Assembly (NCBI GenBank): GCA_000507305.1
Contig: DF241033.1
Location: 27,990-91,989 of the forward strand
DNA length: 64,000 nucleotides
Direction: 5' to 3'
Source: Breviolum minutum Mf 1.05b.01
Taxonomy: Eukaryota > Sar > Dinophyceae > Suessiales > Symbiodiniaceae
The notes under the pieces are model-generated. The model did no database searches. It had not been told where the DNA came from and worked only from the letters and a program-made list of their open reading frames with translations. Position numbers and translations under genes: made by a program. Below, piece by piece: positions 14,024-25,692 of this stretch (the first letter of the stretch is position 1; every line of letters starts with the position of its first letter).

Positions 14024-15608
14024 TTTTGGTGATACTTTGGGTAGTTTCGTTTATTTGCAATGAAGGTGTAGTACTTTCGTTCTGAATTGCATTGCTATTT
14101 CGATTCTCTCAAGCTTTGGGACCTGTCAATGAACACGAATGGCATGGGTTTGAACACAAACACGTACTGTAAATTGGCAGAGCAGATTCAAAGCAATATA
14201 GTGTCACGAAAGCTATGAAACCACATTTTGCACTTCATCGTTCCACCTCTTTTTCTGCATCATGACACGGCTCGATGTGGAGAAAAACATCGGGGTAGCA
14301 ATGAGAGCAATGTACAGTAGTGTTTGGCGTTTCCGTCCGATCTCCGTGGATGGGACACAATGTCAACACAGTTGGCCATGGGCGCTGGTATCGACCAGCT
14401 TGGCTCATGGGGGAGGCAGAAGTCATGCATTCTGCGATGTTCCGTGATATTCTGCGTTTGTGCTGTCTGCAAGTTATGAAAGTACCAGACCAGAGCTTTG
14501 CGCCACCTTGATGCAAAGGTCAGCTTGAAGTTGCCATGGCAGCTACAAACAAGGCCCCATGCACTACATGGATGTGTGTATATATATACACACATAATAT
14601 TCATAATTATGTAATGTATATGCCCATGTTAAATGAAATCAATTGTAATCAGACGACTGTTTTGTGAGCACTGAGATCACATCTGCGATCGGACAGCACT
14701 TGAGGGGAAATTTTCTGAAGCTCATTTGATTTCGTCTTCAAAGGATAGATCGTTTGTTGAACACGAACTACTGGGCAGCCCTATTCTCGGGCGCTGTAGC
14801 TGGTTCGCTTTGACCTCAGTACTTTGTCGTCTGTGTTCTCTTTTCCCTAGGATGGGAACACCACTCAAGAATCAACTTACATTGATAAGTTCAATTACAA
14901 TGTTTTCATGTCATCAGTCATTCATGTCCTGATGGAGTTAAGGGCGTGTCAGTACATGATTGTGAAGGCATTGAGTCTGAATCCATGCGTTTAAGGACCA
15001 CCGAGCTGATCTTGTACCCATTAGACAGTCTGAAGTCCTACCGCCATGTATTGCAGATACGGAAAACACATGACTTCTTTGGAGTAATCTTTCTGTTTCT
15101 TCTGATTCATTGATGGAATCTATCAACCAGCTGCTGTGGTTCAAGCGTTAAGGCAGCATTTAGAGAAAGTCCTTTGTTTGAACAATGACCAACCGGTGAG
15201 CAATGATCAATCGTGAATTTTGTATTAACATCATTAGCTCCACAGCTTTGCCATGGTGAACTCCAGCCTTAGGTGGCTTCTTTGGTCCTTGTGACTCGAA
15301 AAAATACAGGTGTTGTGATGACATCATATCGAAAAGGTAAGAGCTTCCGCTATGGTGTCATGATATAGCTATTAAAGTGTGTTCGACTTCACCCCAACGT
15401 AAGTTCTAAGTAAACATGTTGACATGTTGGTCTTGCGCTGTGTTGATGAGGATATGGGGAGTGAAACTCACCGCAGCAAGCAAGATGCGAGCTGCAGTGG
15501 TCACAAATCGTAGCTGGGACTTCCAGTTTCACCTGGAGAAAATTGCGGTGATCGATGTAGAGTCTTGACTTGAAAGTGCAGCTCACCCTTAAATTGGAGA
15601 CACGTCAG
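14024..15608. other. No gene found; intergenic
   Basis: This lies between the TGA of the coiled-coil gene and the first readable exon of the oxidoreductase. It contains a short TA/CA microsatellite near 14575-14595. The first exon (start codon) of the downstream oxidoreductase is probably in its right part, but I could not place it. Confidence 0.45.
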
Positions 15609-17696
15609 AGTCCTGTTTGAATACGAGTTTGCAACGAAGGGTGGATTGGTTTTGTGGGCTTGGGAAACATTGAAAACTGAGGATATTCCAACACCTGGAC
15701 GGGGGGAAGTTCTGGTGAAAGTCATGGCCTCGAACATCAACCCTGCAACTTGGTGGCAGATTTGGACAGCTATGTTAGTGCCTCTGACACTTCCGTGTAT
15801 GGCCTCTGGAAACTTCATGTATTTTATTGCCAGAGACTTTCTGTTTCAGTTTTGTCTCAGACTCAGTCTATATACACTTCCTCCCATCATCCTAGATATT
15901 CTCTAATCCACCCCGCCCCAACAGGTGGATCACAAGATCGTGCAAATGGCTGGTTGGAGCTGGACATACCCTCATAAACTCGGCTATGACGTTGCGGGGG
16001 TCATCCAAGCTCTTGGTCCCGATTGCATGCGCTTGCACGTTGGCGATGAAGTCTGGGGTGAGGCTGGAGATTTCAGAGCTTTCAACATCAAAGCTGACCC
16101 ATTCCCCAGACTTCCATGCCAGAGGCCACCTCTTTAATGGAAGCACCCACCACAGCTGGCACCTATGCTCAGTATGCTGTGGTGTCTGAGTCAGTGCTGG
16201 GGATCAAGCCAAAAAGTTTGAGTATCTCGGTTCCAGAGACTAAACCTGGCAGTTTGGCATGCTTGGAGCAGCATCTCATTCCGCAGCCAAGGCATGCTTG
16301 AAGCAGGTGCCATGCCGATGGTTGCCCTCACTGGGCTTGAGTCCCTGACGCTGGCGGCAGGTGGCCATCATTTTCAAAGCGCAAATACGACTGTGCTAGT
16401 GCTTGGGGGAAGAAGCTTGGACTTATTGAATGCTGCTTCAATCTCATTTGTCTTGACTGGTTTTCTTCAGACCACGAGAGATTTGATCATTGGGATTCCT
16501 TCCAAAGATGCCATGTTTACTACTGACTTGCCCAGTGCATGCTTGGTACTCTTTGGATTTCGTGAATTTTAGAAGCTTCTTGGTCAGCATATGCAGCTTG
16601 CCAGTGTCACTAGGTGGTGGGACTGGTCACATGGGCATTCAGTTGGCAAAGGCAGGGTTGCAAACCAATCATGCTTTCTTCTTCAGTGCTTCAATTCCAG
16701 CTATACAAATGGTACATAGATAGATTCCGCCACTTTCGCATCCAAAGACTTGCAGTTGCGTTTGGCGGTTTCCTTTGAATTTCCGATCAAACACAACGTT
16801 TGATTTTTCAGGCCATGGGTGCGGCTTGGATCATCACGACCTGTTCCAGCGTTCATGCAGACTTTGTGCGACAGCTGGGTGCAGATCAAGTCATTGATGC
16901 CAAGCTGAAGTTGTACCGTTGAAGACAGCTTTTTGCAGCGAACTTTGGGACTGTTGAAAAACATTTTGCGCTGTGGTCGCTTCTTGTTGCAGCATGCTTT
17001 TGAGCGTTGTTGTGTCACCGATGAAATCAAGGACTATCACGAACAAAACTTCTACGACGTACTGTTGCCAAAATCGGTTGACGTGATCTACGATTGCGTA
17101 GGGCAAACGGGAACGGGCGACCATGCTTTTAACATCATCAAGATGCACGGCAGCTTTGTGACGTTTGGGGCTCAAACGAAATGCCCAGCATGCGGGTACT
17201 CTTCACACGCTCTACAATCATTAAATAACATAAAACAAAATCAATCGCGTAATTGTATATTTTGCAGGACCCGTTTATTTATTTTTCGAAGGCATTTTGC
17301 CTTGTCGTGGACTCGTTGCATCTCAGTGTTCTGAGGTTGTTGCAAGGAGCCAAGGCCTCTCTTTCGACCAGACTTCGCCGACCTGACGTACGAGAATATG
17401 CTCCAACATGCGTAGGGAGCTGTTCCGAGTACAAGAACATTGATACTGCAGCTCAGAATAAAGACATAGTGAAAGAGCGTTATGTGTGGATGGAATTATT
17501 TTCAAAGAATTCAAACATGATTGTCAGAGCTGTGCTTGTCAGCTCATTTGCCAAATCTGGGACTTACTCTCAAGTATCAGAGTGTCCAAGTCAGGTGGCA
17601 TCCTTGGTGATGGACGGAAAAATGAAAGTCAAGATCGACCAGGTGTTTGACCTGGAAGATATTGTTCCTTGTCGAAACGCCCTGTTGAAGCTTTGA
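15609..17696 (+). CDS. Medium-chain dehydrogenase/reductase (zinc-independent quinone oxidoreductase-like)
   Basis: This is an NAD(P)H-dependent oxidoreductase of the MDR superfamily. Exon 15609-15768 carries TEDIPTPGRGEVLVKVMASN, the N-terminal GroES-like hallmark. From 15925 comes KLGYDVAGVIQALGP...HVGDEVWGEA, and from 16110 AGTYAQYAVVSES and GIKPKSLS. About 16288-16408 reads AGAMPMVALTGLESL then VLVLGG, and 16614-16651 GGGTGHMGIQLAK, the Rossmann glycine motif. Exon 16812-16898 reads AMGAAWIITTCSS...LGADQVID, and from 17032 SVDVIYDCVGQTGTG...GSFVTFGAQ. The last exon, about 17570-17696, reads MKVKIDQVFDLEDIVPCRNA with TGA at 17694-17696. Donors include GC (15769, 16652, 16899) and GA (16409). 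Catalytic-zinc ligands are not evident. Missing or uncertain: the first exon, the 17200-17560 segment, and the join near 16068-16109. The reaction's substrate cannot be read. Confidence 0.85.
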
Positions 17697-18619
17697 ACTG
17701 AAATGGTGTTTCTGGACTCGGGAAACAAAACGTTTTTTCTGCCGTACTCCCGTACGTTGCATATGTGCCGTAAAGCTTCATGTCAATTTGAAATTGGAAA
17801 ATCACTCCTGAAAAATGACAATCATTCACCGTGCCAAAAGCCTCAATGTTGGAGTTCCCATGGCATGTAAAATCTCTTCCCCCACATCTCAAAAAATTAT
17901 TTGGATCACTTGTATCGAGGTACAAGCTTTTAATCAATCACTTTCTGGACATTCCACCGGGAAAGTTGCCTTGAAGATTGGCAATGCAACTCGATCGTTT
18001 GGATCGATCGTTGTATGAGCCTTGCACTTGGCAGACTTGGAGAAAAGGTGATGCATCCTAACTTTGTGAGACATCATGATATCGTCCAGTATTTGTTGGG
18101 GAAGGTCATGAAATTAGTGGCCTTACATTGTAGTTTTTTAAAGTTGAGTTGTAATCCGTTTGTCAATTCATAGAATTCTCTGAGAGAAGAGTCGAGAGCT
18201 ATTTTTTCATCATCACAGGTGTGTCCTTTCAACCTTGCAAGCCAGGACAAGGAGACAGAGCCGTTGTGCTTCTCCGGGAGGAGCTGTTCAGCTCGAAGCT
18301 TACTTCAACAGCCACAGAGGCTTCCGCGCACAGATTTCGTGCAAACCAAGAAGTTGGAAGTTTTATACACATGATTCGATGTCCGTTTTTTTTGTCTCCC
18401 CAAAAATCATTAGGAAATTTTGCTAGGAATTGCACCATCAATTTTGGGGTGCCTTTACTTTGGAAATTGCAAAATCATGTATGTTTGAAGCGGAGACTCA
18501 TACTCCACATCCAAGAGACAGGGTCAGTTTAGGGCCTGTGGTGCCATCAAAAGAGGCAAAGCAAAGATCCGACACCGAAGGGAATGCTGATATTCTACCT
18601 TGCTTGAATCGAATGCAAG
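17697..18619. other. Intergenic; possible unplaced 5' exons of the carrier gene
   Basis: No confident exon. A coding-like patch at about 18280-18340 (reads GAVQLEAYFNSHRGFRAQ) may belong to the following gene. The first carrier repeat with its PxDxxKxR signature should lie in this interval or just left of it; I did not find it. Confidence 0.35.
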
Positions 18620-21280
18620 GTTGTACCGGGGCTGCGGCATTGCGCTTGCAGGCCTGGCATTGAGTGAACAGGGGCATCTGGGCGAAAAACGTAAGTGCAC
18701 TGTGCCACTTTCTAGAAATCGTTCGCCACCTCCACATGTAGACTTCGGACAATGTGCCGACGAGACCGGAAGATTCAGGTGCTGCGACAGCTTCCGCGGT
18801 GTTCTTCGTTACTTATGTGTCTTTGATGAACTAGGCGAGCACTCTCCCAAAAAACCAGAATCAAGGCAAAAAGGGCAGGACAGAGGTGTAGTAACTGCTA
18901 ACTTAACTGCCACTGGTATGTCTTTGCTGCCAAGGAGTTCATGAAGAACAGACTGAAGCCGGTAGAGGTGCCGCATCCAGCGATCTCCAGAGACTTTTTG
19001 TAGTTTCGATGTACTGAAGCTGATGGTCGCTTCCCTGCAGGCTGCCTCGAACCGTGCCACCCAGCTGAGCTGCTTTCAGTTCTGAACTTTGAAACAAAAG
19101 CGCACAGCTGACACAACTGAAACTCACAACAGCATACTTTGATATATTTTGGAGAATGTCTAAAAGTCCTCAAGGGGTCTTAGGAATGGCAAAAAATCAG
19201 AGTTGGTTCATGCGATGTGAGATGGTTGGATTGAGGTTTAGCTGCAGTGTTATCGGAGCCTCTGTCACTGGGGAGTTGGCTGCATCTGTGGTGAGGGTTC
19301 CCATGGCCGCATACTCAGAGCAGAGCGACAGCAGTAGGATTGTGTTCGAGATCTGTTTCATTCATTGGCAATGACAGAGAACGGCGACCTTATGGGAAGT
19401 TGTATCAGGGAAGTTAAATGAATTATCCGTCAACAGCTGCTTTTTTCAAGCTTTGCTGTCATGCAGAGATTGGCGAGACAAGGACTTGATGAAGCAGCGC
19501 CTCCAGGCTCGAATTGACATCGTTTGTATACATGGCAGTCGAAAAAGCTGTTGCTACTCTTCGCGGTTCAGACCGGGTGCAACTGCTTGGCTTTGCCATT
19601 GAGCAGCTCCATAGTTCTGGCCTCCTTTCAGGCAAGGAAATTCACCTTGAGATGAAGAACCCAGTGGAGTCTGGAGTCTTTCATGTCAAGTGAGCAAAGA
19701 AGGGCCTCCGGTTAGTTATAAGGGATGAAATACTATTGTGCCATGTTTTTGATAGGTACCATTGTAATCCATTGTAATCCATTATATATGGGAATCCCTT
19801 TTACCGCAACCAGCCAGCAGAATAGCATAGGATTCAGCGCCAAGATAATCCCACTGAGCCCGCTGAGCTGATTTTGCTCTCCTTTTCGCATCATTTCTGG
19901 ATGATAACCCGGTAGCTTTAACAACTTTAACTCAGTCTATCTCCTCTGAATCCATCGTTTAGTAAAATCTGAGAGCCGAGTACTTGAAGGTTGCAGGTGA
20001 AAGTTTTGCCTGGCCGCATCATTGCTTCTGCACTAGTTTTCTTCATTTTTGTTTGAGTTCGCAAGTCTCGTTTGTGTCACGTCACTTGCGAAGGCAACAG
20101 CTTTGAGGGATATGTGCCAGAGTCGGATCCTTGAGATGGAGAACAATCTAAGATGAAAAGGGAAGCAGGTTGGGTGTGATGAATTCTTTGCTCAGGAAGC
20201 ATCCGTACCATATTCCAAGCAAATAACAAGTCAACAGAGTGGCAAACCGTCATAAACATGACACTGTTTTAAGGCAGTCTTCAATATCCATTGTACGAGT
20301 GCTTCAAGATTGCTGCCACCTCAGTGCAAGCGCCGAAAGAATGGTGCTTTTCTGGCCGTGCAGCTGCAGGCGGCCAGCAAATGGGCATGGCAGGGTGACG
20401 TGAACCATCTTCCAGTTGGGACAGGGCCTTGGAATTTTACTTCCGAACTCGAAGAACTGTTTCTCACCCAAGCCTGTTTTTGAGATTCATACACTTTTTA
20501 GCCAGCTTTGTCTTTGCAAAATTGAGCTGTGATTCTCGAGGGTGGCCGCAGTATGTGGCAGTGCTGCGGGGCTGATCTCCGCGACGCCAATAACTTAGCA
20601 CCAGGAACAAAATATGCTATGCCTGGGGGCCTCCGGCCTCCCATGTTGTGAAATGGTTTTGCAAATGGAGAATGAATATAGACGTCAGAGACAATTGAAA
20701 ACGCTGCCTCATGTCACCAGTTGGAGTTTTGGACCTGTGGACTGGACCGGTGCAGTGCCTGCAAGAGCAAATCAATATAAAAGAGAGACACTTCTCCAGA
20801 TTTTGCATGGCGAGGACAAGCAACATCGACATTTCCAAAAGAAAGAAAGCACATAAAACATATGACACTCTGCAAGTCTTACAGTTGGCTGTTCTCAGGT
20901 TCACCACACCCTTTGATCTTGTGAAGACTCGCGTGAATTTGAGGAGCCACTGGCTGAAAGACTTGTGAAGAGCTGTCATCTCGAAGAGCGCCAGGAAACC
21001 CATCGGCGATGTTGAGCGAGCTCGGATGAAGGACTTTGCAATAGACAGCAGAGTTGCACATTGCAGTTCACTTGTTAAGTTTGAATAGAAAGATATAGAG
21101 TCTAATACAGTAAATTATAAAAAGTGTGCAAACAAAATACAATTTGAACATGCATCCGTTGTACGCTCGTAAAGCGATAGTGTTTTCCAGTTGGCAGCAG
21201 AGTTGGGATTTGGGCCACAGGAGCTCATTTACGATGAAGTTGCCAGGATTTACAGGTCTGATGGTTACTGGCCCAAGTTA
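18620..21280 (+). CDS. Mitochondrial carrier family protein (SLC25-like), partial exon model
   Basis: Separate exons carry pieces of the threefold carrier repeat in correct order. About 18620-18660 reads LYRGCGIALAG (the family's 'lYrG-g-al-g' end of a repeat). Exon 19248-19305 reads SVIGASVTGELAASVVRVPM and, after a GC donor, 19483-19510 continues DLMKQRLQA; together they give the 'R-V-P-x-[D/E]-x-x-K-Q-R-x-Q' second-repeat signature. From 20899 comes TTPFDLVKTRVN, a textbook P-x-D-x-x-K-x-R third-repeat signature. From 21191 the reading is LAAELGFGPQ...DEVARIYRSDGYWPKL, the loop before the final 'lfrG'. Such proteins exchange metabolites across the inner mitochondrial membrane. 'GE-a-s-vRVP-E--KQR' resembles S-adenosylmethionine carriers, but the substrate is not decided. 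The start, first signature and last helix are not placed. Confidence 0.7.
19539..19693 (+). CDS. Coding-like exon of uncertain membership inside the carrier region
   Basis: The open frame reads EKAVATLRGSDRVQLLGFAI, then EQLHSSGLLSGKEIHLEMK, and ends at TGA 19691-19693 (or splices before it). It is in phase with the preceding carrier exon only through a 28-base intron with a GA donor, which would be exceptionally short. The sequence does not look like a carrier transmembrane helix. It may be a matrix loop, an exon of another transcript, or the real end of a truncated gene. Confidence 0.35.
20325..20485 (+). CDS. Coding-like exon, unidentified
   Basis: An open frame reads KRRKNGAFLAVQLQAASKWA, then GTGPWNFTSELEELFLTQ. 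The composition is protein-like, but there is no family match and no clear splice pairing. It sits between recognisable carrier exons, so it may be an unusual insertion in that protein or belong elsewhere. Confidence 0.25.
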
Positions 21281-24200
21281 TCTTGAAGGTATAAAAGTCC
21301 CGAAGCAAATATCTGCCAGCTGGGGGTTGCTCAAGTCCAAGGTGTTCGTGGATTCTTCGTTGGAGCTGGATTCCGGGCAGCAACTTGACAGCACTTCAGC
21401 CAAGCAAGGACACAGAAACACAACCCGACAGCTTTTCAGCCCAAAGGCTTGGATGTCAATAGGTGGCTTTGTCAGGAACTCAGAGATCACCGGTTCACCA
21501 ATAGCAATAGCTGAATGGGTACTTCCTATCTAAGGCTTCGGTGTGGTTTTGGGGGGCGGTGCTTTGGGAGCTGGGTTTGACAAGGTTTCAGGAAAAGGGT
21601 TTCGAGAAACAGGTTTTGGGAACCAGATCTGGGAACCGGGGTGCTTTGGGAAGCAGGACTGAGGCTTTTTGAAATCAAAGAATGACTCGATGTTGAAGGC
21701 CATATAAGTCATGACGCTTATTTTAAAGTTACAGTATGTCGAAGTGTTGCAAAGGACTTGCAGAAGGCGTCTAGAAGCATTCCTTCCTCTCCATTTGATT
21801 TTGATTCCCTAGATAGCGTACTTTAGAAAGAGGGGTTCTTAGTTCTCATAAGAGGAACTTGGTCTCACGATTTGCGTCTCGATGTTGCAGAGAGGGTGCT
21901 GTTTTGGGTGTGCTGGTGTAATGTTTTTTCCGTATCTTCCTATTAGCTAACGGTCTTGTGTTGCACGGCCTGGCGTGACAAGTGCAGAATCTGGTGTGAC
22001 GCAGGCCAGATTTTTCGTGGAAGGCGGAGCATTGGTGAAGAGTATGGTGGATGTCGCGTCATTTGTTAAAGCGCAGGCGGTAGGTTACAGGTTTTGTGGC
22101 CGGGCAGCAATTTGATGCAATATTGCTGCAATGCCGATTGCCTAGCGGCCTAGCGGACGGATTCTGTGCCAAATCACATCGTCACGGATGTTCGCCGGGC
22201 ATTTGGCCGCCATACCAGGGTGTATTGACTTGTTTCCTACTGACTTGTGTGAAGCCCAAGGGATTTTTGACCTCCTGGCGCCTGTCGACCCGAGGTTTTT
22301 CTGGGATCTTTTGAGCTGACTAAAAGCAGACTAGATGCACTGCGATCTTGACTGCAGGCAGGCTTCAGCCAGTAAGATTCCGGTCCTTCGTTTGTTGCAA
22401 ACAGAGTTATATCGGAAGGACATCCATACATGTACTTCCATTATTCTGAAAGGCAAAGCTAGGAATGCTCAAGACATTCCAGTTGCAAAAATGTGATAGT
22501 ATGCCAGTATGCCTTAGTATGCCTTGTATGTGGGTCCTTCGAATGAGACAGTATCATCTTTGCTTGAAATCAAGCGAGTTTGGTCTCATTGTTTGTTTTC
22601 AACAGCATTTTTGCACCACAGGCTTCCAATGGCTGCATGTTGGCCTGAGCCAAATTCGAGCCGCCGTGCATCCTCTCTGGATGCACCAAATCCTTAGAAA
22701 CTCAAGGGGCTTTGCATTTCAATAAAAACGCACATTTCAAAAACATTTTTTTTTGCACCTGACTGACAGTTGATTTGCATACTTGAAATGCAGCCTGCTT
22801 CCACAGTGCTTGCCTCGAATGCTGGATGTCCATTGTTTGAAACATCCATCTCCACTTTCTTGACACACATGTCTTTTGACTACAACTTTGGACAACACTG
22901 GCTTTTTGCTTTAGAATACTAGAAGGAGATGACGTATTTTCTTAACGTGTAGTCGTGAACTGCACAACTTGTACAGTGGAGTTGTCTGGGTAAAGATTGA
23001 TCGCACGTCACAGTGTTTTTTGTTGGAATCTCAGGCTGTCGATTCTTAAACTCAGACATCTCAGACATGTTTCTTTAGGGCTTTGAGCCAAAAGCCTTTG
23101 TCCTCTCCTTTCACTAGCCTCATGCAATCCTGACGTTGCTGAATATCTTGTGGGGCTACACCCTCAAAAGGGTGAACAAGACTTGTAAAACATCGTTGGG
23201 CTTGCCATGCCGTCTCACGGTATGGCGGCAGGGTCCAAATGTCCAATTGTACACAGCTGAGATTGAGGTGACTCGACCAAAAGCACCTCACGAATTGGCT
23301 TTTCTGCTATGCTCGGTGCTTGCGTGGCTCTGGTGGCCACTTTTCCTTTCCAGGAGAATACTACCACACAAGCACAGTCGAGCATCTCGGTGCTGGGTTG
23401 GACAGCCCATTTGGCAAGGCTAGACCTAGATCACAGCGTTAAAGCTGAAGCAAATTTTTCGCTCAGTTTTGAGTGCTCGGAGTCTTTCCAAGAAATTCCC
23501 ATCAGTGGTTCCTTGGTTTCTGAAAGGCAGTGGCAGTTGAGACATCGAGGAAAGACTTTCTGGTGAAAGCATTTCTTTTGCATGGCATTTCATGTCCCAC
23601 CGGCATGATGCTATGTCCGTTCTCGTTGATCCTGTTGCAAGATGAGCAGCAAAAAAGGTGTCGATGACCATGCTTTACTATGCACCTGCTTGTCTTGTGT
23701 CTTGACCTGTTTTGAGACATCAATCGCACAGATATGCACAGATGCCTGAAAGGACGCTGCTGTCTCTGATCATCCATCCTCACCTGAAACAGAGTGAGGT
23801 GAGGGCACAGCCGTGTAGAGGGCAAAAGATGGCCATGCTATGGCTAGCGGCTAGTCACATAGTCACCTAGTCGCTAGTCAAAGCTTTCGAGATCCTTGGA
23901 AGCTTGTAGTTTCTCCCTCTACACAATGATTGGGCCTCTTCATTTGCCCATGTGGGTGTAAGTCAAATAGGAAGCACTGCGAAGGTGAAGAGAATTTAGA
24001 TGGGCCAATTCCGGGCCAATTCTGCCAAATGTGACAGTGGGAGGGCACTGCGGGGTGAAGAACACAAGGTACGTCAGTGGAATGTTGACAGTATCATGCC
24101 TTGGTCATTTTTGTCATATCCGTGGTTTGAGGCTCATCCAAAACGGACTCTCATGATGTTGCCTTGACATGCCTTGACCAGTTCCAGACCCCTCCAGCGC

Positions 24201-24959
24201 TGACGCAAGCATCAAGCTTTGTGCTTTGCGCTGCAACACGAGTGACTTTGCTGTCGGACAGCATGGTATCGGAGACGGTCGCTGGACCGATGTAAAAAGT
24301 TGGTACCGAGCCATCCACGGGAAGGCTGGGTCTCAGTAGGCAGATGCATAGCATCGTTCCATCTGCACTTGAACCGGTTCCAAGAACACGGTCAAGATGA
24401 CAGATCGCTAAAGATTGGGATGCAACGAGGCGAGTGCAAGATTTGTGATGTGTTCCACTTCAAGTTTCTTTGGTTCTCTTGTATATACTCAAGGTCTGAT
24501 TCCTAAACGGGAGTGTTACTCTCTGCGTTGTATTCTCATGTCCCCAGCTGCCGATTCGTGTTTCACCAGTGATCGGGCCGATGAACCTCTCAGGCCAGCA
24601 TTGAGTCGCTTCGACATGGAAACTCAAAGACTTGGCTCTGTTTACTGTTTCGGTTTTTGTTTTTTGTCTTCTGCCTTTTTTTCCTCTCAAAATTGTCCTC
24701 ACAGCACTTCCTTTCTCACTGGTGCTTTCCTCCAGCTCCCACTTTTCTGTTGCAACAGTGACATCTCAAGTGGGAGGCGCAGCTCATCAGCTGGCTGCGG
24801 GCAGTTGGAGCCCCCAGACAGAGAAGAGAGCTAAATAAAGCCTTTTGCAAAGGGTAAAGTCAAGTCATTATTTCTCGAAACATCCCATTTTCATCAAACG
24901 TGTACTAGCGTTTGGCAAAACTTGTATCTACGCTAGAGATTTTTTTTGATTTATCTGCA
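21281..24959. other. Spacer between carrier and rhodopsin genes; no confident gene
   Basis: The end of the carrier gene should fall in the first part but was not found. Between about 21540 and 21670 there is degenerate G/T-rich repetition (gggttt/ggtttt units). Patches at 22010-22080 (reads ARFFVEGGALVKSMVDVASF) and 24180-24300 (reads SSFVLCAATRVTLLSDSM) look coding-like but could not be assigned. Confidence 0.35.
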
Positions 24960-24976
24960 GTTTGCCCTGTTTACCT

Positions 24977-25094
24977 AATCTGCAGGTTCTTCCAGCTGAT
25001 TCTGAGCATTTCGAGCTTTGGCACCACCACAAATCCCATCGATGCTGGATTTGAGGGCATGTATGGGCCTATGGGCGACGTCAGCCAAACTCCG
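24977..25094 (+). CDS. Candidate N-terminal exon (unassigned)
   Basis: The frame reads SSFGTTTNPIDAGFEGMYGP then MGDVSQTP and ends at a GTAAGA donor near 25094. It is upstream of and on the same strand as the rhodopsin exons and could encode an extracellular N-terminus. No start codon or splice link was found, so this is a guess from composition. Confidence 0.25.
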
Positions 25095-25182
25095 TAAGAC
25101 ACGGATCTTTGGTTTGGCTTATACTTTCAAGTTGACGTGCTCCATTCCTACACCAGCTTCAACTTCATAGAGAATCCCAACG

Positions 25183-25692
25183 TTGTTCTCCAACTCCCTC
25201 CCCCTTCAACGATGCCCAGAGAAAACAAGGAAGACTCGAAAACATCTCCTTTTGAATGCTGAGCATCTTGATTTGGCGAGTTTGTATGAAGTGGTGCAAG
25301 TTCATACTCCTGAGGGGAAATTTCACCTATCACCCTACCCTTGCGTGTATGGAATCCTTTTAGACTTCAGGACTTCCATCGACCACCACTTTTGCCTAAC
25401 AGTCAACCAACTGGGGCCTCAGCATTTGATTGAGGAAATCCTGCTGGATTCTTGTACCCCTAATATTGAAACATTCCCACAACTTGGAGTTTGCATCCCA
25501 AAGAATGAAGTGAACAAAGAGAAGATGGCCTTCACCAGAGCACAATTGCTTGAAATTTTGGCACTCAGGGGTTCACGGATAAGCAAGGCCATACACCCAA
25601 AAAAGCGTTTTGAAAAAGCCGACAGCCCAATAATTGTACCAGCATGCAATCAGCAGAAAATAGAACATGCATCCCACAAGGACCCAAAATAG
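25183..25692 (+). other. 169-codon open frame of unknown status
   Basis: This is among the longest uninterrupted frames outside the retroelement. It reads through LASLYEVVQVHTPEGKF and EKMAFTRAQLLEILALRG and stops after KDPK. There is no recognisable domain, and it overlaps the region where only introns of the rhodopsin gene might be expected. It may be a chance open frame in AT-balanced DNA or a remnant. Confidence 0.2.

Noticed and set aside
21530-21712. Proline-rich minus-strand peptide (PKAPPPKTTPKP end)
   Set aside because: It is produced by degenerate ggtttt/gggttt low-complexity DNA, with no splice or start context.
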